64,000 nt of DNA from Caenorhabditis remanei. Lineage: Eukaryota; Nematoda; Chromadorea; Rhabditida; Rhabditidae. Every line of letters starts with the position of its first letter. Position 1 is the stretch's first letter. The stretch covers positions 9,052,001 through 9,116,000 of the forward strand of contig NC_071329.1 of assembly GCF_010183535.1 (NCBI RefSeq). The letters are read 5' to 3'. This document shows positions 50,101 through 62,030 of the stretch, in pieces. The notes beneath the pieces are model-generated. The model saw only the letters and a program-made list of their open reading frames with translations, was not told where the DNA came from and did no database searches. A program made the translations under genes and the position numbers.

Positions 50101-50824
50101 CCACTATTCTTCAAACACCATCCAATCTCATCTATCGTAAAGATTCAGCACGTGATGTCCAGCAAATGTCTGAGCACTTTAATCTAATGAACAGACACAC
50201 GGATACTCCTCTCTCTGCAAGATTCGACAACAAGATGACGATGAGCGAATGTGCGAGCGATTTGGGGACTGCTACCTATCAGTAAGAATACATATTTTAA
50301 CTCGTACCGTAATCAGTCGTTTTCAGTGGCGATGGCTCATTCCTTTCAATGGGCGGTGAACCGTTTGGTACTTTCCCACGGAAAAAATCAGTTGGAATCG
50401 CAATTGAAAAATCAAGAAGCGGAGAATTCACCCCACCAATCAGTCGTGCTTCTCCAACAACTCCACCACCATCGATGCTCGACTTGAGTCAAGATTTGAC
50501 TGATTCTCCGGTCAAAAGAAGATCAGCCGATGATTCAGGAACATATTCACTCTTCTCACCAGCGTCCTCCAATGGAGAAGATAATATTCGCTCACCACCA
50601 ATACTCTTCCTCGAAATGCCATCAATTCAACTGTTTGATACTGATGCGACTATGTTGAATTCAGTACAAATGACTCCTCGACATACTACCGAAGACGAGG
50701 CGTCATTGAATTCATTTGAGGACGAACATGAGGTGGTTCATTACTTTAGAATTCGAATGATCAACTTGCTGCTTTTCAGGCTCCAAACCCAATCCATCGT
50801 GTCGAGACTCAGGTCAACGTCTAG
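41163..50824 (+). CDS. mnk-1: MAP kinase-interacting kinase (MNK), long form
   Basis: Exons are 41163-41298, 47355-47840, 48861-49548, 49605-49760, 50048-50281, 50327-50732 and 50780-50824, encoding 716 residues. MNK kinases phosphorylate eIF4E downstream of ERK and p38. The kinase domain begins near residue 208 (DYYKLTDEHLGSGAYGSVTT). It has HRDVKPENVL, and KLCDLDLAS where other kinases have DFG, matching the DFD hallmark of MNKs. The activation segment ends in SPVGSAEFMAPEVV. The MNK-specific Cys insert is CDDQDCGWSEGKPCEDCQQD. A long acidic exon (residues 46-207) precedes the kinase. The first intron is 6.1 kb. Two other first exons, also ending in phase 1, give other N-termini. No clear C-terminal MAPK-docking motif was seen. 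Confidence 0.88.
46241..46370 (+). other. mnk-1: Alternative first coding exon of mnk-1
   Basis: It encodes MTILHAGYPQSPIVHFGRHH followed by NLNISHLDLSKLDQADNVFK and QVN. The donor (AACA|GTGAGT) leaves phase 1, as needed to join the acidic exon at 47355. It lies within the 6.1-kb first intron of the long form. A separate promoter upstream is implied. It is supported only by open frame, phase and donor quality. Confidence 0.45.
48744..48801 (+). other. mnk-1: Alternative first coding exon of mnk-1 (short form)
   Basis: It encodes MAIGRKSNNRISRIRRRIE and ends in phase 1 at GAAG|GTGACT, joining directly to the kinase exon at 48861. The resulting protein is 528 residues and lacks the acidic region. 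The basic N-terminus resembles the basic eIF4G and importin-binding segment before the kinase domain of animal MNKs. The short form may therefore be the one closest to vertebrate MNK. Confidence 0.65.
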
Positions 50825-53463
50825 ATCTCTCTCCCCATTTTAAACACTCTCACCAATTCTCGGACTATCTAAACCACTTTTTGTTTATAAAATCCCCACC
50901 CCCAGAATAATGTATGTAGTTTGTGCCTTGTGTTTTCTATAATTTTCTTGCACTCAAATGCACTCTTGTTTTCACTTTCATGCTCTTGTCTTCATTCTTT
51001 CTTAATTTTGTTTGTTTGGTTTTCACAATGCCATCCAAGCACCTCTAGAAGAAGTGTGTTTGTTGTTTCATTTCACTCATGTATCTGAAAATGCTGTAAA
51101 TTTCGGGAAGTTTCTAGTTTTTCGTTGACTTTTGAAGTTTCTAGCATTTTCGTTTGCATCAACCATACACACTCTCAGCCCCTCAATTGCTTCATATTGT
51201 AAATAGTAAGCTGAAATCCCCACCACCACCCTAAATTTGTTTTTTCTCTCTTGGAAACGTGTATAGTACGGTTTGTCATTCTATCAGTTAGGATATGACT
51301 GAAAGTTTGACTAGTCGTCATTAATTGCGTGTACAAATGCCCATCCACCCACTCTAAATTGCATTGCTGGTGTTGTTGTTACGAGATCCCCAAACCCCCA
51401 CAGAATGCCGGAATACCATTGAAAGTTACTCTTTTATTGTTTTCCCTTTCATAAACTCCTTGTTGATATAACTTTTCGATTTGAAGATATACCTCTATAG
51501 CTTCATCTCTTCAAATCGTAAAGTTATTTTTGTATTTATCATCTTTTTTTATCATCTTCGTTTTTTATTCCAAATCCCTGTAACACCATCACCACCACCC
51601 ACCCCCATTTTCCAAGATCTGACACTCATACACCTCGAGTTTTCAGTCGAACATTATGTTCGTCTGAAGTTTTCTGCAACCACGTTGCGCTCCCCACCCC
51701 CGTTTCCCCAAACAATCCCCTTCAAGACCTGTAAAACACGTGTACAAAATCAGAGATAATGTCGAGTTTACCAGTGATTCATGATCGCAGGATCATGAAA
51801 CACTGTTCCTTTCGGTGTACATACCCGCTTTTTAGTCGGAAAATTGTTGATTTATGGAGAAGAATCATGGAAAAGGCTAGAACTTCTCAACAGAATTTCT
51901 AAACTTTTGCTTGTGTTCATCTTTATTTCTTCCCCTTGAGGATCGTTTGATAACCGTGATTGACAGTGACAGTGGTTTATGTGCCCCTTTCCAGTCACCC
52001 AACTTTTTCTCTGATTCTCTTCCCTTTGTTGTACATTTTCCCAAACTTTTTTACTGTAATACTCTAGGTTCTAGCCTCCCCTCCAATACCAAGGTAGAAT
52101 GTACGATGAATGGAAATAATTGAGAAAATTCAAAATGTGATTTTCTCAATGATTTCTGTTTTCTTTCCCTCGATAGGCCCTCTATGCTCAGAACAAGAAT
52201 AGAAAACCCACAAAAAAAGAGATAGTTTTTTTTAGTTTGTCTTCATACGGTTTGGAATAGCCATTCCTTTCTCACCCCGTCTTGCACAACATCTCGCCCT
52301 GACACCCCTGAAAATCCCCCAGCAGAAGCCCGTGTTCTTCCCGCCACACTCACTCAATTGTTGTACGATCTCGTGTGAAAAAGTCGAACTATCTGAAACT
52401 TTTTCGATTTTTCCGGTTTGTCACAAATCTTCCCCACCTATCTCGTTGATGGAAAACACGGGCCCGGTTTCGGTTTTTCTCTGTTTTACATCCGTTTTTA
52501 AACGGACCCCGAACTCTGACCTCGATTTTAAGATCTTTCACTGTCAGTTGTTCATTATTCACTACCCTCGTTCACTTTAAATCTCTCTTGTCGTTACCAT
52601 TGTACACATTCATCCTGTTTTTATCCGCCTTGCCTCATAACTTATTTTCTTTGTTCCTTCTCTACATCCTTGTGCAGAACTTTTCATAGTAAATTAATAT
52701 TCTGTCTTTTTCTTTTCTTTCTGAAATATTCGTTATATTTATTTTATAGAAACCCTCCCATCTGGATAGAATGATTAATGGTTTCGAAAGGAGAATAAAC
52801 TGTGAATAATATATACTTGTGTTATTTGTGTTGAACAGCGAATATCGGACATTCACAAGATGATACGAAATATCATTGAAACTACTGATGTTTTACACCA
52901 TATTCCTTTGGGAATGTAGAAGCTCCCACAAAATTCGGGGGAAATGTGCAGGGATGAATGCGAATTCGCGTTTCGAACAGTAAGCATTTTTGCAGACTTT
53001 TGTTCTTCAATTCATAAGATTCGCAACTTGCATTCATGAAGCGAATACAATTGAAATCAAAAATATTATTAAAATTTTAATTTTAAATTTAAATATACAT
53101 TTTTTCTTACACAAAACGCTCTCAATTCGCGAAGATTTCCTTTATTTCTCAAAATCAAGAAGCAAATTCGGTGCTTCGTCTCAACGACACTCCGAAATGC
53201 CGCTTGCGCGTGTTGTTTATCGTAAAACTACAAATCGTTATTTTTCAAGTTTTCTTCGATAATATTGCTATTTTCTTTTTTCCTTCATGTGAATTCATTG
53301 TAGAATGAAAATATACTATGATAAAGAGATATAGGTAACTATTCTACACGTTAATGAAGTTTCGTTCACTTTGAAATTCCTTTGAGTTCTCCATTCGCCT
53401 CTTGTCATATTTCTAATTCGACCTTAATAAATAAATTTCCTAATTTCTTATAGGTCAAATCCA
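50825..53463. other. mnk-1 3' UTR and spacer before pro-1
   Basis: No gene is seen. CT- and T-rich sequence extends about 2 kb, with AATAAA at 52795 and several earlier weaker signals, so mnk-1 probably has a long 3' UTR. Frames inside are low-complexity. The end of the stretch (53400-53460) leads to an acceptor TTCTTATAG just before the pro-1 start. Confidence 0.45.
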
Positions 53464-56341
53464 ATGGCGTACTTGGGAGTGGACACAAGCCGCATCGCTG
53501 GCACACAGCCTTTAGAAGTAAGTTTGAAGCAACAAAGTATTTTTATTCCGTGTTTCTTACAACTTCGCGATAGATGAAATTATAATAGTCTTTATTAGAC
53601 AAAAAAACATTATTTTTACTACCAACTCAGGCAACTCAATATCAATCTAATTAGACGCGGCATCAGTTAGATTAGCTTGAATGTTGGCATGATTAGATTA
53701 ATGCCGCGTCTAATTAGATTGATGAGCAATCTTGTAAGATTAATGCGCCGTCTCATTAGATTAGTGTGAAATCTTGTGTAACTAGTCATAACATTTGAAA
53801 ATTCTTTAGGTAAAAAAGAAATAGTAAATTTATTCAAATTAAAAACAAGATTTTTTACAATCGAAATGTACAAAATATATAGAAAATAATACAGAAAATA
53901 AAAATTAGAAATTAGTAGAAAATCCATTGCAATGAAAGTGGAAAAAGTCCTAGTTGTTCTCTGTCCGGCTGCTGTCCATTGTCGTCCACTCAGCGAATTT
54001 TGCTGTAAAATGAACGAAATTACCAAAAAACTGTTTGATTTCGAAACTCACAAAAGACTCTTTTTTTCGAAGCTTATGTAGAGAGCGCTGATGTTGAAGC
54101 AGTAGACGCTTATACCTGAGCAAAGAACTGTTATTCACGGCTCATTGAAAGCAAAACAATTTGCTTACCAAAGAATTTATTCATGATTTCATCGCAATGT
54201 TGACTTTTCTTCCAAACCAAATGAAAGTTGTGAAGACTGAAGACTGCAGTTGAAGACTTGATGAGCCATAGAAACCGAAAAATACAATTTTTAATAATGG
54301 AAAATCGTGAAAAAGTCGATAAAACCGCAAACGAAATTAGTTCGCAACGATTTCAGGCTTTCGAGACATAAATAAGGAATTAAAACTTAGAAAAAAAAAC
54401 ATTAAAATAAAAATTGAAAGTAATTTTGCGCGTTTTGTACTGACTTATTCTTGGATCCTTGGCGCGAACGAAGTTTGCGCAAGCAAAATCCACTAATCTA
54501 ATTAGATTGTGATTAGATTGATGCGGTTGTAGGATTAGATTAATATTGAGTTGCCTGAGAACATGTTTTGTAGATGCTGTTAGTCAGCAGCGGTAGTCCG
54601 GATCCACATTCTACGATAATCATCGATCCACGTACTGGAGTTTCTTCGTGGAGTTATAAAGGATCGGAACTGCAAGGAGCCTCTACTGGACTTGTAGAAC
54701 CTCTCGGTGAGATTGTTTGAGTGGAGACGAAATAAAATGCCTCTTTTTTCAGGGAATCATGGCGAAAGCATAGTAGTCACGACAAAAGAGCGTCCTCTTG
54801 TTCATGTCGTTTCTGTTAATCCAAAAGGCCGAATCCATCAAAAATGTGTGCTACCTGGGCCAGTATCTGCTATTTGCAGTGATAGCTCAGGTCGTTTTGT
54901 ATTAATGAGCATTAAACGACAACTATACTGCTGGCTGCTCTCAACTGGAGAATTATTATCTGTTATTGATGCTCATTATCAAAATATCACAAATATCGTA
55001 ATATCTGACGACGATTCGATGGTTTTCACTGCATCAAAAGATGGCGCTGTTCATGGTTACCTTTTTACCGAGTAAGTTATTAGGTATCTTAATGTTTTCA
55101 CACACTTTTTTTCAGATTAGTATCATCAGACCGTGATCATACCGTCGCGCCATTCAGAAAATGGGCTTCTCATACCTTGTCGATTGCCGACCTTAAAATT
55201 ACACATGGTTCGAATCCACGTGTGCTATCAGCTGGAGCTGATCATATTGTTTGCCTCCATTCAATTTCTATGGATTCAATTATTCTAAAAGCGTCTGCTG
55301 ATAGGCCTCTGACAGCTTGCGCCATTGACTCTGCGGAAACGCGAATTTTCATTGGAACGGAAGTGGGAAATATTGCTCAGATTAATCTATTTCAATTGGT
55401 ATGAAGCTATATTTGAGTACAATCTTAATGAAAATTAAGTTTTTTAGGGTCCTGAAGAACGAGATCTTCTGATTCAAGCAGGTGATGAACATAACACAAA
55501 GTTCAGAGTGTTGAATGGTCATTCGGATGAAGTTTCGAAACTTACTATCAATACAGATGGAACTTTACTCGCATCTGGAGATGTTTCTGGAAAGTACTGC
55601 ATTTGGGAGATCAGCAGTCATCAATGTCTTAAAGTTAGTATCATTCAATAACTCATTATAGTGAAAATCTGAAAATTACAAGACAACAAAAATTGTTTCA
55701 CCCAACTATTTCAGGTCTCTACAATGCGATCCACTATCAGCACACTCCGATTCATCCCATACTGGGATTCAATCAGTGGAGGCGATCTGAACTTCAAATT
55801 TCGTCCCGTGTGGGACCTTCGGAGAGAACCAACGAAATGTGATCGTCTCGCAATTGAAGTATCTGAAGAGTTCAATTCTGACCAAAAACATTGGAGTAAT
55901 GTAATTGAGGAAACAATTGATCAGATGCTGTTAGAATCTGGCAGCAAGTCTTCTGCTCAATTACAATGGGACGCAGAAGATCCAATGAGAAAAGAAGTCG
56001 AGAAAGCTGAAAAGGCAGCTGAAGACCCCAGTAAGAGTGTTATAACTCTAGGCGATGATGAGGACGATGCTCCAGAAGTTGGAAACCAAAGAAGAAAGAG
56101 TGGAAAAAACAATAAAAAGAACAAAAAGCTTCAAAAGAAACTTGTTGCTGAGCAGGCACTGAAAAATGATTCTATTGTAGAAGAAACAGAACCAATTGTG
56201 ATCGACGATGGAGAGGAATCGAACCAAAGAGTTTCAGAACTTGAAAAGAGTATGCAGGAATTGAAGGCGGAAAACGAAAGACTCAAAGAAATTAATAGAC
56301 AAATGTACGAATTTGTTGCCAAAGAAATTGTTGATGGCTGA
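53464..56341 (+). CDS. pro-1: WD-repeat protein PRO-1 (WDR18/Ipi3)
   Basis: Exons are 53464-53517, 54574-54706, 54753-55071, 55116-55398, 55448-55633 and 55715-56341, encoding 533 residues. It is a WD40 propeller protein of the Rix1/PELP1 complex, needed for 60S ribosome maturation. Repeats are visible as VSAICSDSSGRFVLMSIKRQ, HYQNITNIVISDDDSMVFTA, LTACAIDSAETRIFIGTEVG and HSDEVSKLTINTDGTLLASG. A C-terminal coiled coil follows a Lys-rich stretch (KSGKNNKKNKKLQKKL). The acceptor TTCTTATAG lies 12 nt before the ATG, suiting trans-splicing. It heads a three-gene cluster with AMMECR1 and CLPTM1. The first intron carries a 934-bp inverted-repeat element. The symbol is by recall of C. elegans R166.4. 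Confidence 0.85.
53626..54559. mobile_element. 934-bp element with inverted ends in pro-1 intron 1
   Basis: The left end CTCAGGCAACTCAATATCAA and the right end TTGAGTTGCCTGAG are inverted repeats of about 25 bp. Just inside each end are several copies of ATTAGATT-type units (for example ATTAGATTGATG), in both orientations. The centre is AT-rich. It contains no recognisable transposase. The right end lies 14 bp before the pro-1 exon 2. Confidence 0.7.
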
Positions 56342-56541
56342 AACAATATACAACTTTTTGCGTTGTTGTTGTCGTTACTATTTTTTGTTGTTTTGTTTTT
56401 TATTGTTGTTATGTTACGAAATTTAATAAATTTAAGATAATATATATGCTTTCATAAATGTAAAATCACAATTGGTTAGCTTTTGAACCATTTCGTATAT
56501 CTTTCAAAAATCGTTTCCTTTTTAAACACCAATACTTTAAG

Positions 56542-57347
56542 ATGACGTTGGCTAACATCGAAATGGCAGTTTACTGCTTCGACGTCATCAACACCCAATT
56601 GAATCGGCAGAAGGAGCCAGCAGTTCCCAGAGAGATACCCAATGTGAAATTGTAGGTTCAAAACTATCTAATGAGGTTATTCACCTCCGGAAAAAAAATT
56701 TTTCCCTCGATTTCAGACCACTATTCGTCACTTGGAAGAAAGGAGTTCATCATGATTTGAGAGGATGCATTGGCACTTTCTCCGATTTAAAGTGAGTAAA
56801 CATGTGTGTGGATAAAATATGAATAGCTGAATCATTTTCCGATTGGGCGATGGGTTAAATGAGTACGCGAAAACCAGCGCATTCCACGACTCGAGATTCA
56901 AGCCGATAGGTAAAGAAGAAGTTCCAAGTTTGCAATGTGGTGTAAGTTACTTTTTCCTAATTAATGTCATCTCATACAATTTACAGGTTTCTCTGCTTGT
57001 TAACTTCGAAAAAATCCACGACTTCCGAGATTGGACAATAGGTCGTCATGGGGTACGAATGAATTTTGACGATGGACATCGCACTCGAAGCGCAGTTTTC
57101 CTACCAGAAGTTGCATCAGAACAAGGGTGGAACCATGTGGAAACAATAGACAGTTTGATTCGAAAGAGTGGTTACGGAGATCGCATTGATGATTCTCTTC
57201 GTGCAAGTCTACGCATCGTTCGTTTTCAGAGCTCTAAAATTGTGTTAGACTACAAGGTAAGCGTTTCTTCGTACTAAAATATTCCAAATATACTTTCAGG
57301 ACTATGTCAACTACAAGCAATCTCACGGACTGCCTATTCCTCATTGA
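56542..57347 (+). CDS. AMMECR1-domain protein
   Basis: Exons are 56542-56651, 56717-56791, 56842-56941, 56987-57256 and 57300-57347, encoding 200 residues. The invariant LRGCIGTF motif is present, as are TSAFHDSRFKPIGKEEVPSL, VSLLVNFEKI, DWTIGRHGVRMNF and a C-terminus like DYVNYKQSHGLPIPH. The biochemical role of AMMECR1 proteins is unknown. The third exon must begin at 56842 to join FSDLK to LGDGLNEYAKTS, but the bases before it are TTTTCCG, not TTTTCAG. This is a single-base break of the acceptor. The gene lies 200 bp after pro-1, consistent with an operon. Confidence 0.85.
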
Positions 57348-57577
57348 ACAAAACAAAATCATGTACAATCCCTACTCGTGAATTCCATTTGCTATTTGAT
57401 CTGTATAATTTGTACTATATAATAATAACAATATAAATAAAATGTATACTAACTTATACATCATTTGCTTCTAGTTTCTTTCATCGAATCTAAGTGTTGC
57501 TAACCGCACTAACCCTACCTTCCGTGTTGCACTTGCACTTTTACAAAATCATTTTGCATTTTCATCACCTTTTCAGA

Positions 57578-59631
57578 ATGGCCGACGCAGTTGCACCCGC
57601 AGCTGGACCGGAGGCGGTTCCGGAAGCACAAGCTGGTGGAGTTTGGCAGCTTATAAAGCAAGCAGTCACAATCTATTTCTTTGTTTCAATGGTTACGGTA
57701 TGCAGACGCATACGTTTTTCACAGCGCAACTAACAACTTCAGAGCTACTTTCGTCCATCCACTCCAGGTGCGAATACCAATGTAACCTCATCAGCACCAG
57801 GAAACAAGGCAGCGAACTTGTTCCACAATAATCAATTATTCGATTTATATGTTTACTTGGATGAAAATGTATTGTTATTCGAGGATACAGTAAAAAATCT
57901 CAATTTTTAGGACCTCCCATTCAAACAGTTCGATTCAGCACCAGAAAAACTCATTTGGATGAGAAACGCAATGAAATACGATGACTGGACAAGCGGTGAT
58001 AACGAAGATGGAAGTTTCACTATTCATAAGACATTCCCAACTCCAGAAGCATTGCTTCGAAACGAATCAATGTATCTGCATACATTCATCGTTAAAACCG
58101 GACAATCGCCGAACCCGAGAGATAGGAATTATTTCAAAAACCAAGTTGGAATTTCACCTGAATAATAATTTCAGAAATCCTTTTTTTTCAGGTGATTTAC
58201 AAAATGCATCAACTGAATAAGTATAAGAAGAAATACTATAAAAAGACTGCAAACCTTCTAACTGGAGAAAGTGATCAGAGTGAAGAAGATTTGGCAAAGG
58301 CTCACATCATGAAATATGAGGTAGTCCGAGGTATTTTAAAACTATGAATTAGTTCATTTCTAGGTGCTCAATCACTGGCATCCGAATATTTCAATCTCCC
58401 TTATTGTCGATCAAACACCATGGGTTCGAGGATCGATTCCTCCACCTCTGAATGAAGATATCGAGTTTAATGAAGATGGAAGTGTCTACAAACCAATTCT
58501 ATTCTACAATAATTGGTGGAATCTTGGAGCTGACTATCAGCCAATCAATGAGACAGTCAAAGAACTCAATTTAACAATCACTTATTACCCAATGTCAGTG
58601 TTCAAATATCAAATGTACGCAAGCCAGAAAATGCAATCAAAATGGCAATCTATGCTGTCCATGGAAGGCGTTGATTCGGACGGTGAAGAGCATGACTCTA
58701 TGAAACAAGCTCTTCTGGAGACAAATCCTATCCTGCTGGCTGTTACAATGATTGTATCACTTCTTCACACTGTTTTTGAATTCCTTGCTTTCAAGAACGA
58801 TATTCAGTTTTGGAATAATCGAAAAGATCTCGTCGGTTTGTCCGTTCGATCTGTTTTGTTCAACATCTTCCAATCGCTCATTGTCTTTTTGTACATTTGT
58901 GATAACGAGACGAACACAATGGTGAAATTCACTGTTGGAATTGGATTGCTCATCGAGTGTTGGAAAATTCCAAAAGTTATGAATGTATCCCTCGACAGAC
59001 AATACAAATGGTTTGGAATCATTCCGCGTATCACAATCGCCGATAAAGGATCATATGTGGAAAGTGAAACTAAAGTGTATGATCAAATGGCATTCAAGTA
59101 TCTCGGATGTGCTCTTTTCCCACTGCTCGTTGGATACGCTATCTATTCAGTCATCTATGTAGAACAGAAAGGATGGTACTCGTGGATTCTCAATATGCTT
59201 TATGGGTTCCTTCTTACATTTGGTTTCATTGCTATGACACCTCAATTGTTCATCAACTACAAATTGAAATCCGTTGCTCATTTGCCATGGCGTATGCTTA
59301 CATACAAGTTCATCAATACTTTCATTGATGACTTATTTGCTTTTGTCATCCGAATGCCGTTGCTGTACCGTATCGGATGCTTCCGTGATGATATCATCTT
59401 CTTGGTTTGTTAAATTCATTTGTTTCAAACGACATGTTCCAAGAATTACAGATCTATCTCTACCAACGTTGGGCGTATCGTGTTGACCCCAGCCGTCTCA
59501 ATGAATTCGGAACGAGTCTTGAAAAAGAAACCGGTGCTGCTCCAGTTGAAGGATCTCAACCAGATAGTATTCAAGGACAAGAACAGAACAGTGGAGGAGA
59601 TAATGACGTTGAAGACAAGAAAACCAAGTAG
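57578..59631 (+). CDS. CLPTM1-family multi-pass membrane protein
   Basis: Exons are 57578-57697, 57743-57889, 57911-58144, 58192-58320, 58364-59404 and 59452-59631, encoding 616 residues. Several blocks are nearly identical to human CLPTM1, including ALLETNPILL, VFEFLAFKNDIQFWNNRKDL, FGFIAMTPQLFINYKLKSVA and HLPWRMLTYKFINTFIDDLF. About five or six hydrophobic segments lie after a large lumenal N-terminal domain with one early helix. The C-terminus is a charged tail. Animal CLPTM1 acts in the ER and retains GABA-A and acetylcholine receptors; the worm role is inferred. Intron 2 is only 21 nt, unusually short even for a worm. An acceptor (CTTTTCAG) precedes the ATG. Confidence 0.92.
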
Positions 59632-59885
59632 ACTTCATCCCACGACTTCTAACTTTCACGGTTCTAGATCTCTATCCCGTTTGTTCACTTGTTTCTGGAC
59701 TACTTTTTTGCTGATATCTAGTTAATATCTACAGTTATTCAAATTTTCAAAATAAACTTAAAACACAATTTTTTTTTAAAGTCACATTAGTATTTATAAT
59801 AATAATTAATAAGACAAACTTTCAGTTTAAGCAGCACCATAAACAAACGCGTTTCAATAAGAAATAGTTTGTTACATTATGAAAA

Positions 59886-60766
59886 TCATTGAATATTATG
59901 GAAATTATTTCCTGCGAACTGTGCATCGTCAATGCAAAGTTGATTTCCGAAGTTACGAGCCAGCTGCTCATCATCTTGATTGAGTTCATTCAAACATCTC
60001 ACATCCCTTTGATAGAGTTGTTGCTCCTGTAGATTATTTTGTGTGGAATGATAATGTTGTTGATATGATTCATTGGCATCCAATTGATAATTCTCTTTGA
60101 AATCTTCTTTCACTTCAGGTTCTTGATAATGCAACAAACTCTGAATCCACGCGTCCTTCTCTGCGATTTCTCTATGGAAACGTTCGTTTGATTCGACTTC
60201 CCTGTTGCGAACTTTATTCATTTTTTCATTTAAATTCTTGATTTCTTCTTTATCCTTCTCATGTTCAGTTCTCAACTCATTGATTATCTGTAGTTCTTGA
60301 AGAACTGGGTTATGCTTGCGCATTTCCTCAATCGTATTCTCCAATTCACAAATTTCAGCGTCCTTTTGTGCATTGAGTTCAAGAAGTGGAGCTCGTGCAT
60401 CTTTATCCACATCTAGTAGTTTCTCTCTCAAACTATTAATAGTCCTATTATATTCAATAGCATTCACTCGATTACGATCCTTAATAGCAGCGATATTTCT
60501 GAACATCATCTGACGATCATATTGGAGTGTTCTATTTTCCTCTGTAGCAATTCTTGCAAATTCAGTGGCTGCGTTGAGCTCTACATCTTTGTCAACCAAT
60601 TTGTTTTTGCTGAAAATTTAATTGGAAATTAAATGTTTAATTGGTTGATGACAACTAACGTTTCTTCGTGTTCCTGTTGCTCCTTTTCGACCAGCAAACA
60701 TAGTTTCGTGTATTTGATCTCTATATCGACAGGATCAGCTGTTTTCGGGATGCATTGACCGAACAT
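59886..60766 (-). CDS. Coiled-coil protein, uncharacterised
   Basis: Exons in transcription order are 60766-60660 and 60609-59886, encoding 276 residues. Most of the protein (about residues 20-180) is a heptad-rich coiled coil, with segments such as AEICELENTIEEMRKHNPVL and ELRTEHEKDKEEIKNLNEKM. The C-terminal 80 residues are rich in Gln, Asn and Tyr (NESYQQHYHSTQNNLQEQQL). There is no signal peptide. The ATG is preceded by an acceptor-like TTTCAG, so trans-splicing or another 5' exon is possible. I recognise no family. It converges on the CLPTM1 gene. Confidence 0.7.
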
Positions 60767-61165
60767 ATTGATAGCTCTGAAATAAAATCTGGATGAGAGA
60801 AAGAGAAAGAGAAAAGAAAAGAAAACACGGAGAAATATTTAGGTAGAAGAATGAAAATATGTTTTTGGAACAATTGGCCCGTTCCATTTATTGCATTTGC
60901 GATACGCGTCTGTTTTTAAAATTTATTTCCCGGCAACTGTAAAGAAATAAACGGACGTTGGTCGCATGTTTTTCATTACCCAGTATTTAGAAAAAAAACA
61001 AAAAATTAATGGAAACAAATAGCGGGTCTATTGGAAAGGAAAGCGGGTCTAAAATAGTAAAAGGCGACAAATGGAAGTTTCGGTTATGAATTTGCAATTC
61101 CTGGGAAACGAACGCTTGTCAAAAATTGCCGCAATTACCATCCTTGGTTGTAGATAGCTCTGAAA

Positions 61166-61391
61166 GATCTATTATAAATTCACGACACTGCGCCGCATGG
61201 CTTTTGGCGCCTCTAATTTGTTCAAAATGGTCTCGAAGCGAAAAACATTATTTGCATTTATTTTTAGACCTGCAAAGCTCGAAAATAGGGTATTTGATCT
61301 TTTTCAACTACGAGACCATTCCGCGAAATTTCTAATAAATGGGGTGCACCTTTAAAGCCATGCGGCGCAGTGTTGTGAATTTATAATAGAC
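61166..61391. mobile_element. Inverted-repeat element with 10-bp duplication
   Basis: The arms are about 40 bp: ATTATAAATTCACGACACTG with CGCCGCATGGCTTT on the left, and the imperfect complement on the right. The ten bases AGCTCTGAAA lie directly on both sides (61156-61165 and 61392-61401). A duplication of 9-10 bp fits Mutator-like elements. It has no coding capacity. Confidence 0.7.
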
Positions 61392-61482
61392 AGCTCTGAA
61401 AATGAATAGTTTGGAAACTACAGTAGTACCGTGTAAGAGACTTCTTTAGAGACTTTTTATTTAAAGATTGAACAAAAAACTT

Positions 61483-62030
61483 TAAAGGAGGACTGAAGTC
61501 ATATTTTTTTATTTCAGATTCTGATACTTCAGAAAATTCTGAGCAACTTTCATCATTGGAGCATGTGCTAAAAATCGCTCTAAATGCCCTAAATTCACGT
61601 TTTCCCGGCTCTAAAGGAGCCTAGGTGGAAGAGTTTTCCCACGCGAATTTTTGCCCTCGTGTAGTCCTCTCGGACAAAATTATTTCATTTTAATTTCTCG
61701 ATGTTTCGTTTTCTTGCTTTTTTCAACAAATTTTCGTGTTTTTTTCAATTTATATCGTAAAAAAAGAAGAAAAACACGAAATTTTGTTGAAGAAAGCAAG
61801 AAAACGAAAAATCGAGAAATTAAAATAAATAATTTTGTCCGAGAGGACTACACGGGGGCACAAATTCGCGTGTGAAAACTCTTCCACCTAGGCTCCTTTT
61901 GAGCCGGGAAAACGTGAATTTAGGGCATTTAGAGCGATTTTTAGCACATGCGCCAATGATAAAAGTTGTTCAGAATTTTCTGAAGTATCATAATCTGAAA
62001 TAAAAAAATATGACTTCAGTCCTCCTTTAA
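61483..62030. mobile_element. 548-bp fold-back element
   Basis: Two arms of about 260 bp form an almost continuous palindrome, starting TTAAAGGAGGACTGAAGTCA and ending in its complement. The centre near 61755 has only a short loop. There are a few mismatches and small indels between the arms. No open frame is conserved. A transcript would form a long hairpin. Confidence 0.85.

Noticed and set aside
55206..55221. GGTTCGAATCCACG resembles a tRNA B box
   Set aside because: It lies inside pro-1 exon 4 in frame, and no A box or cloverleaf can be formed around it.
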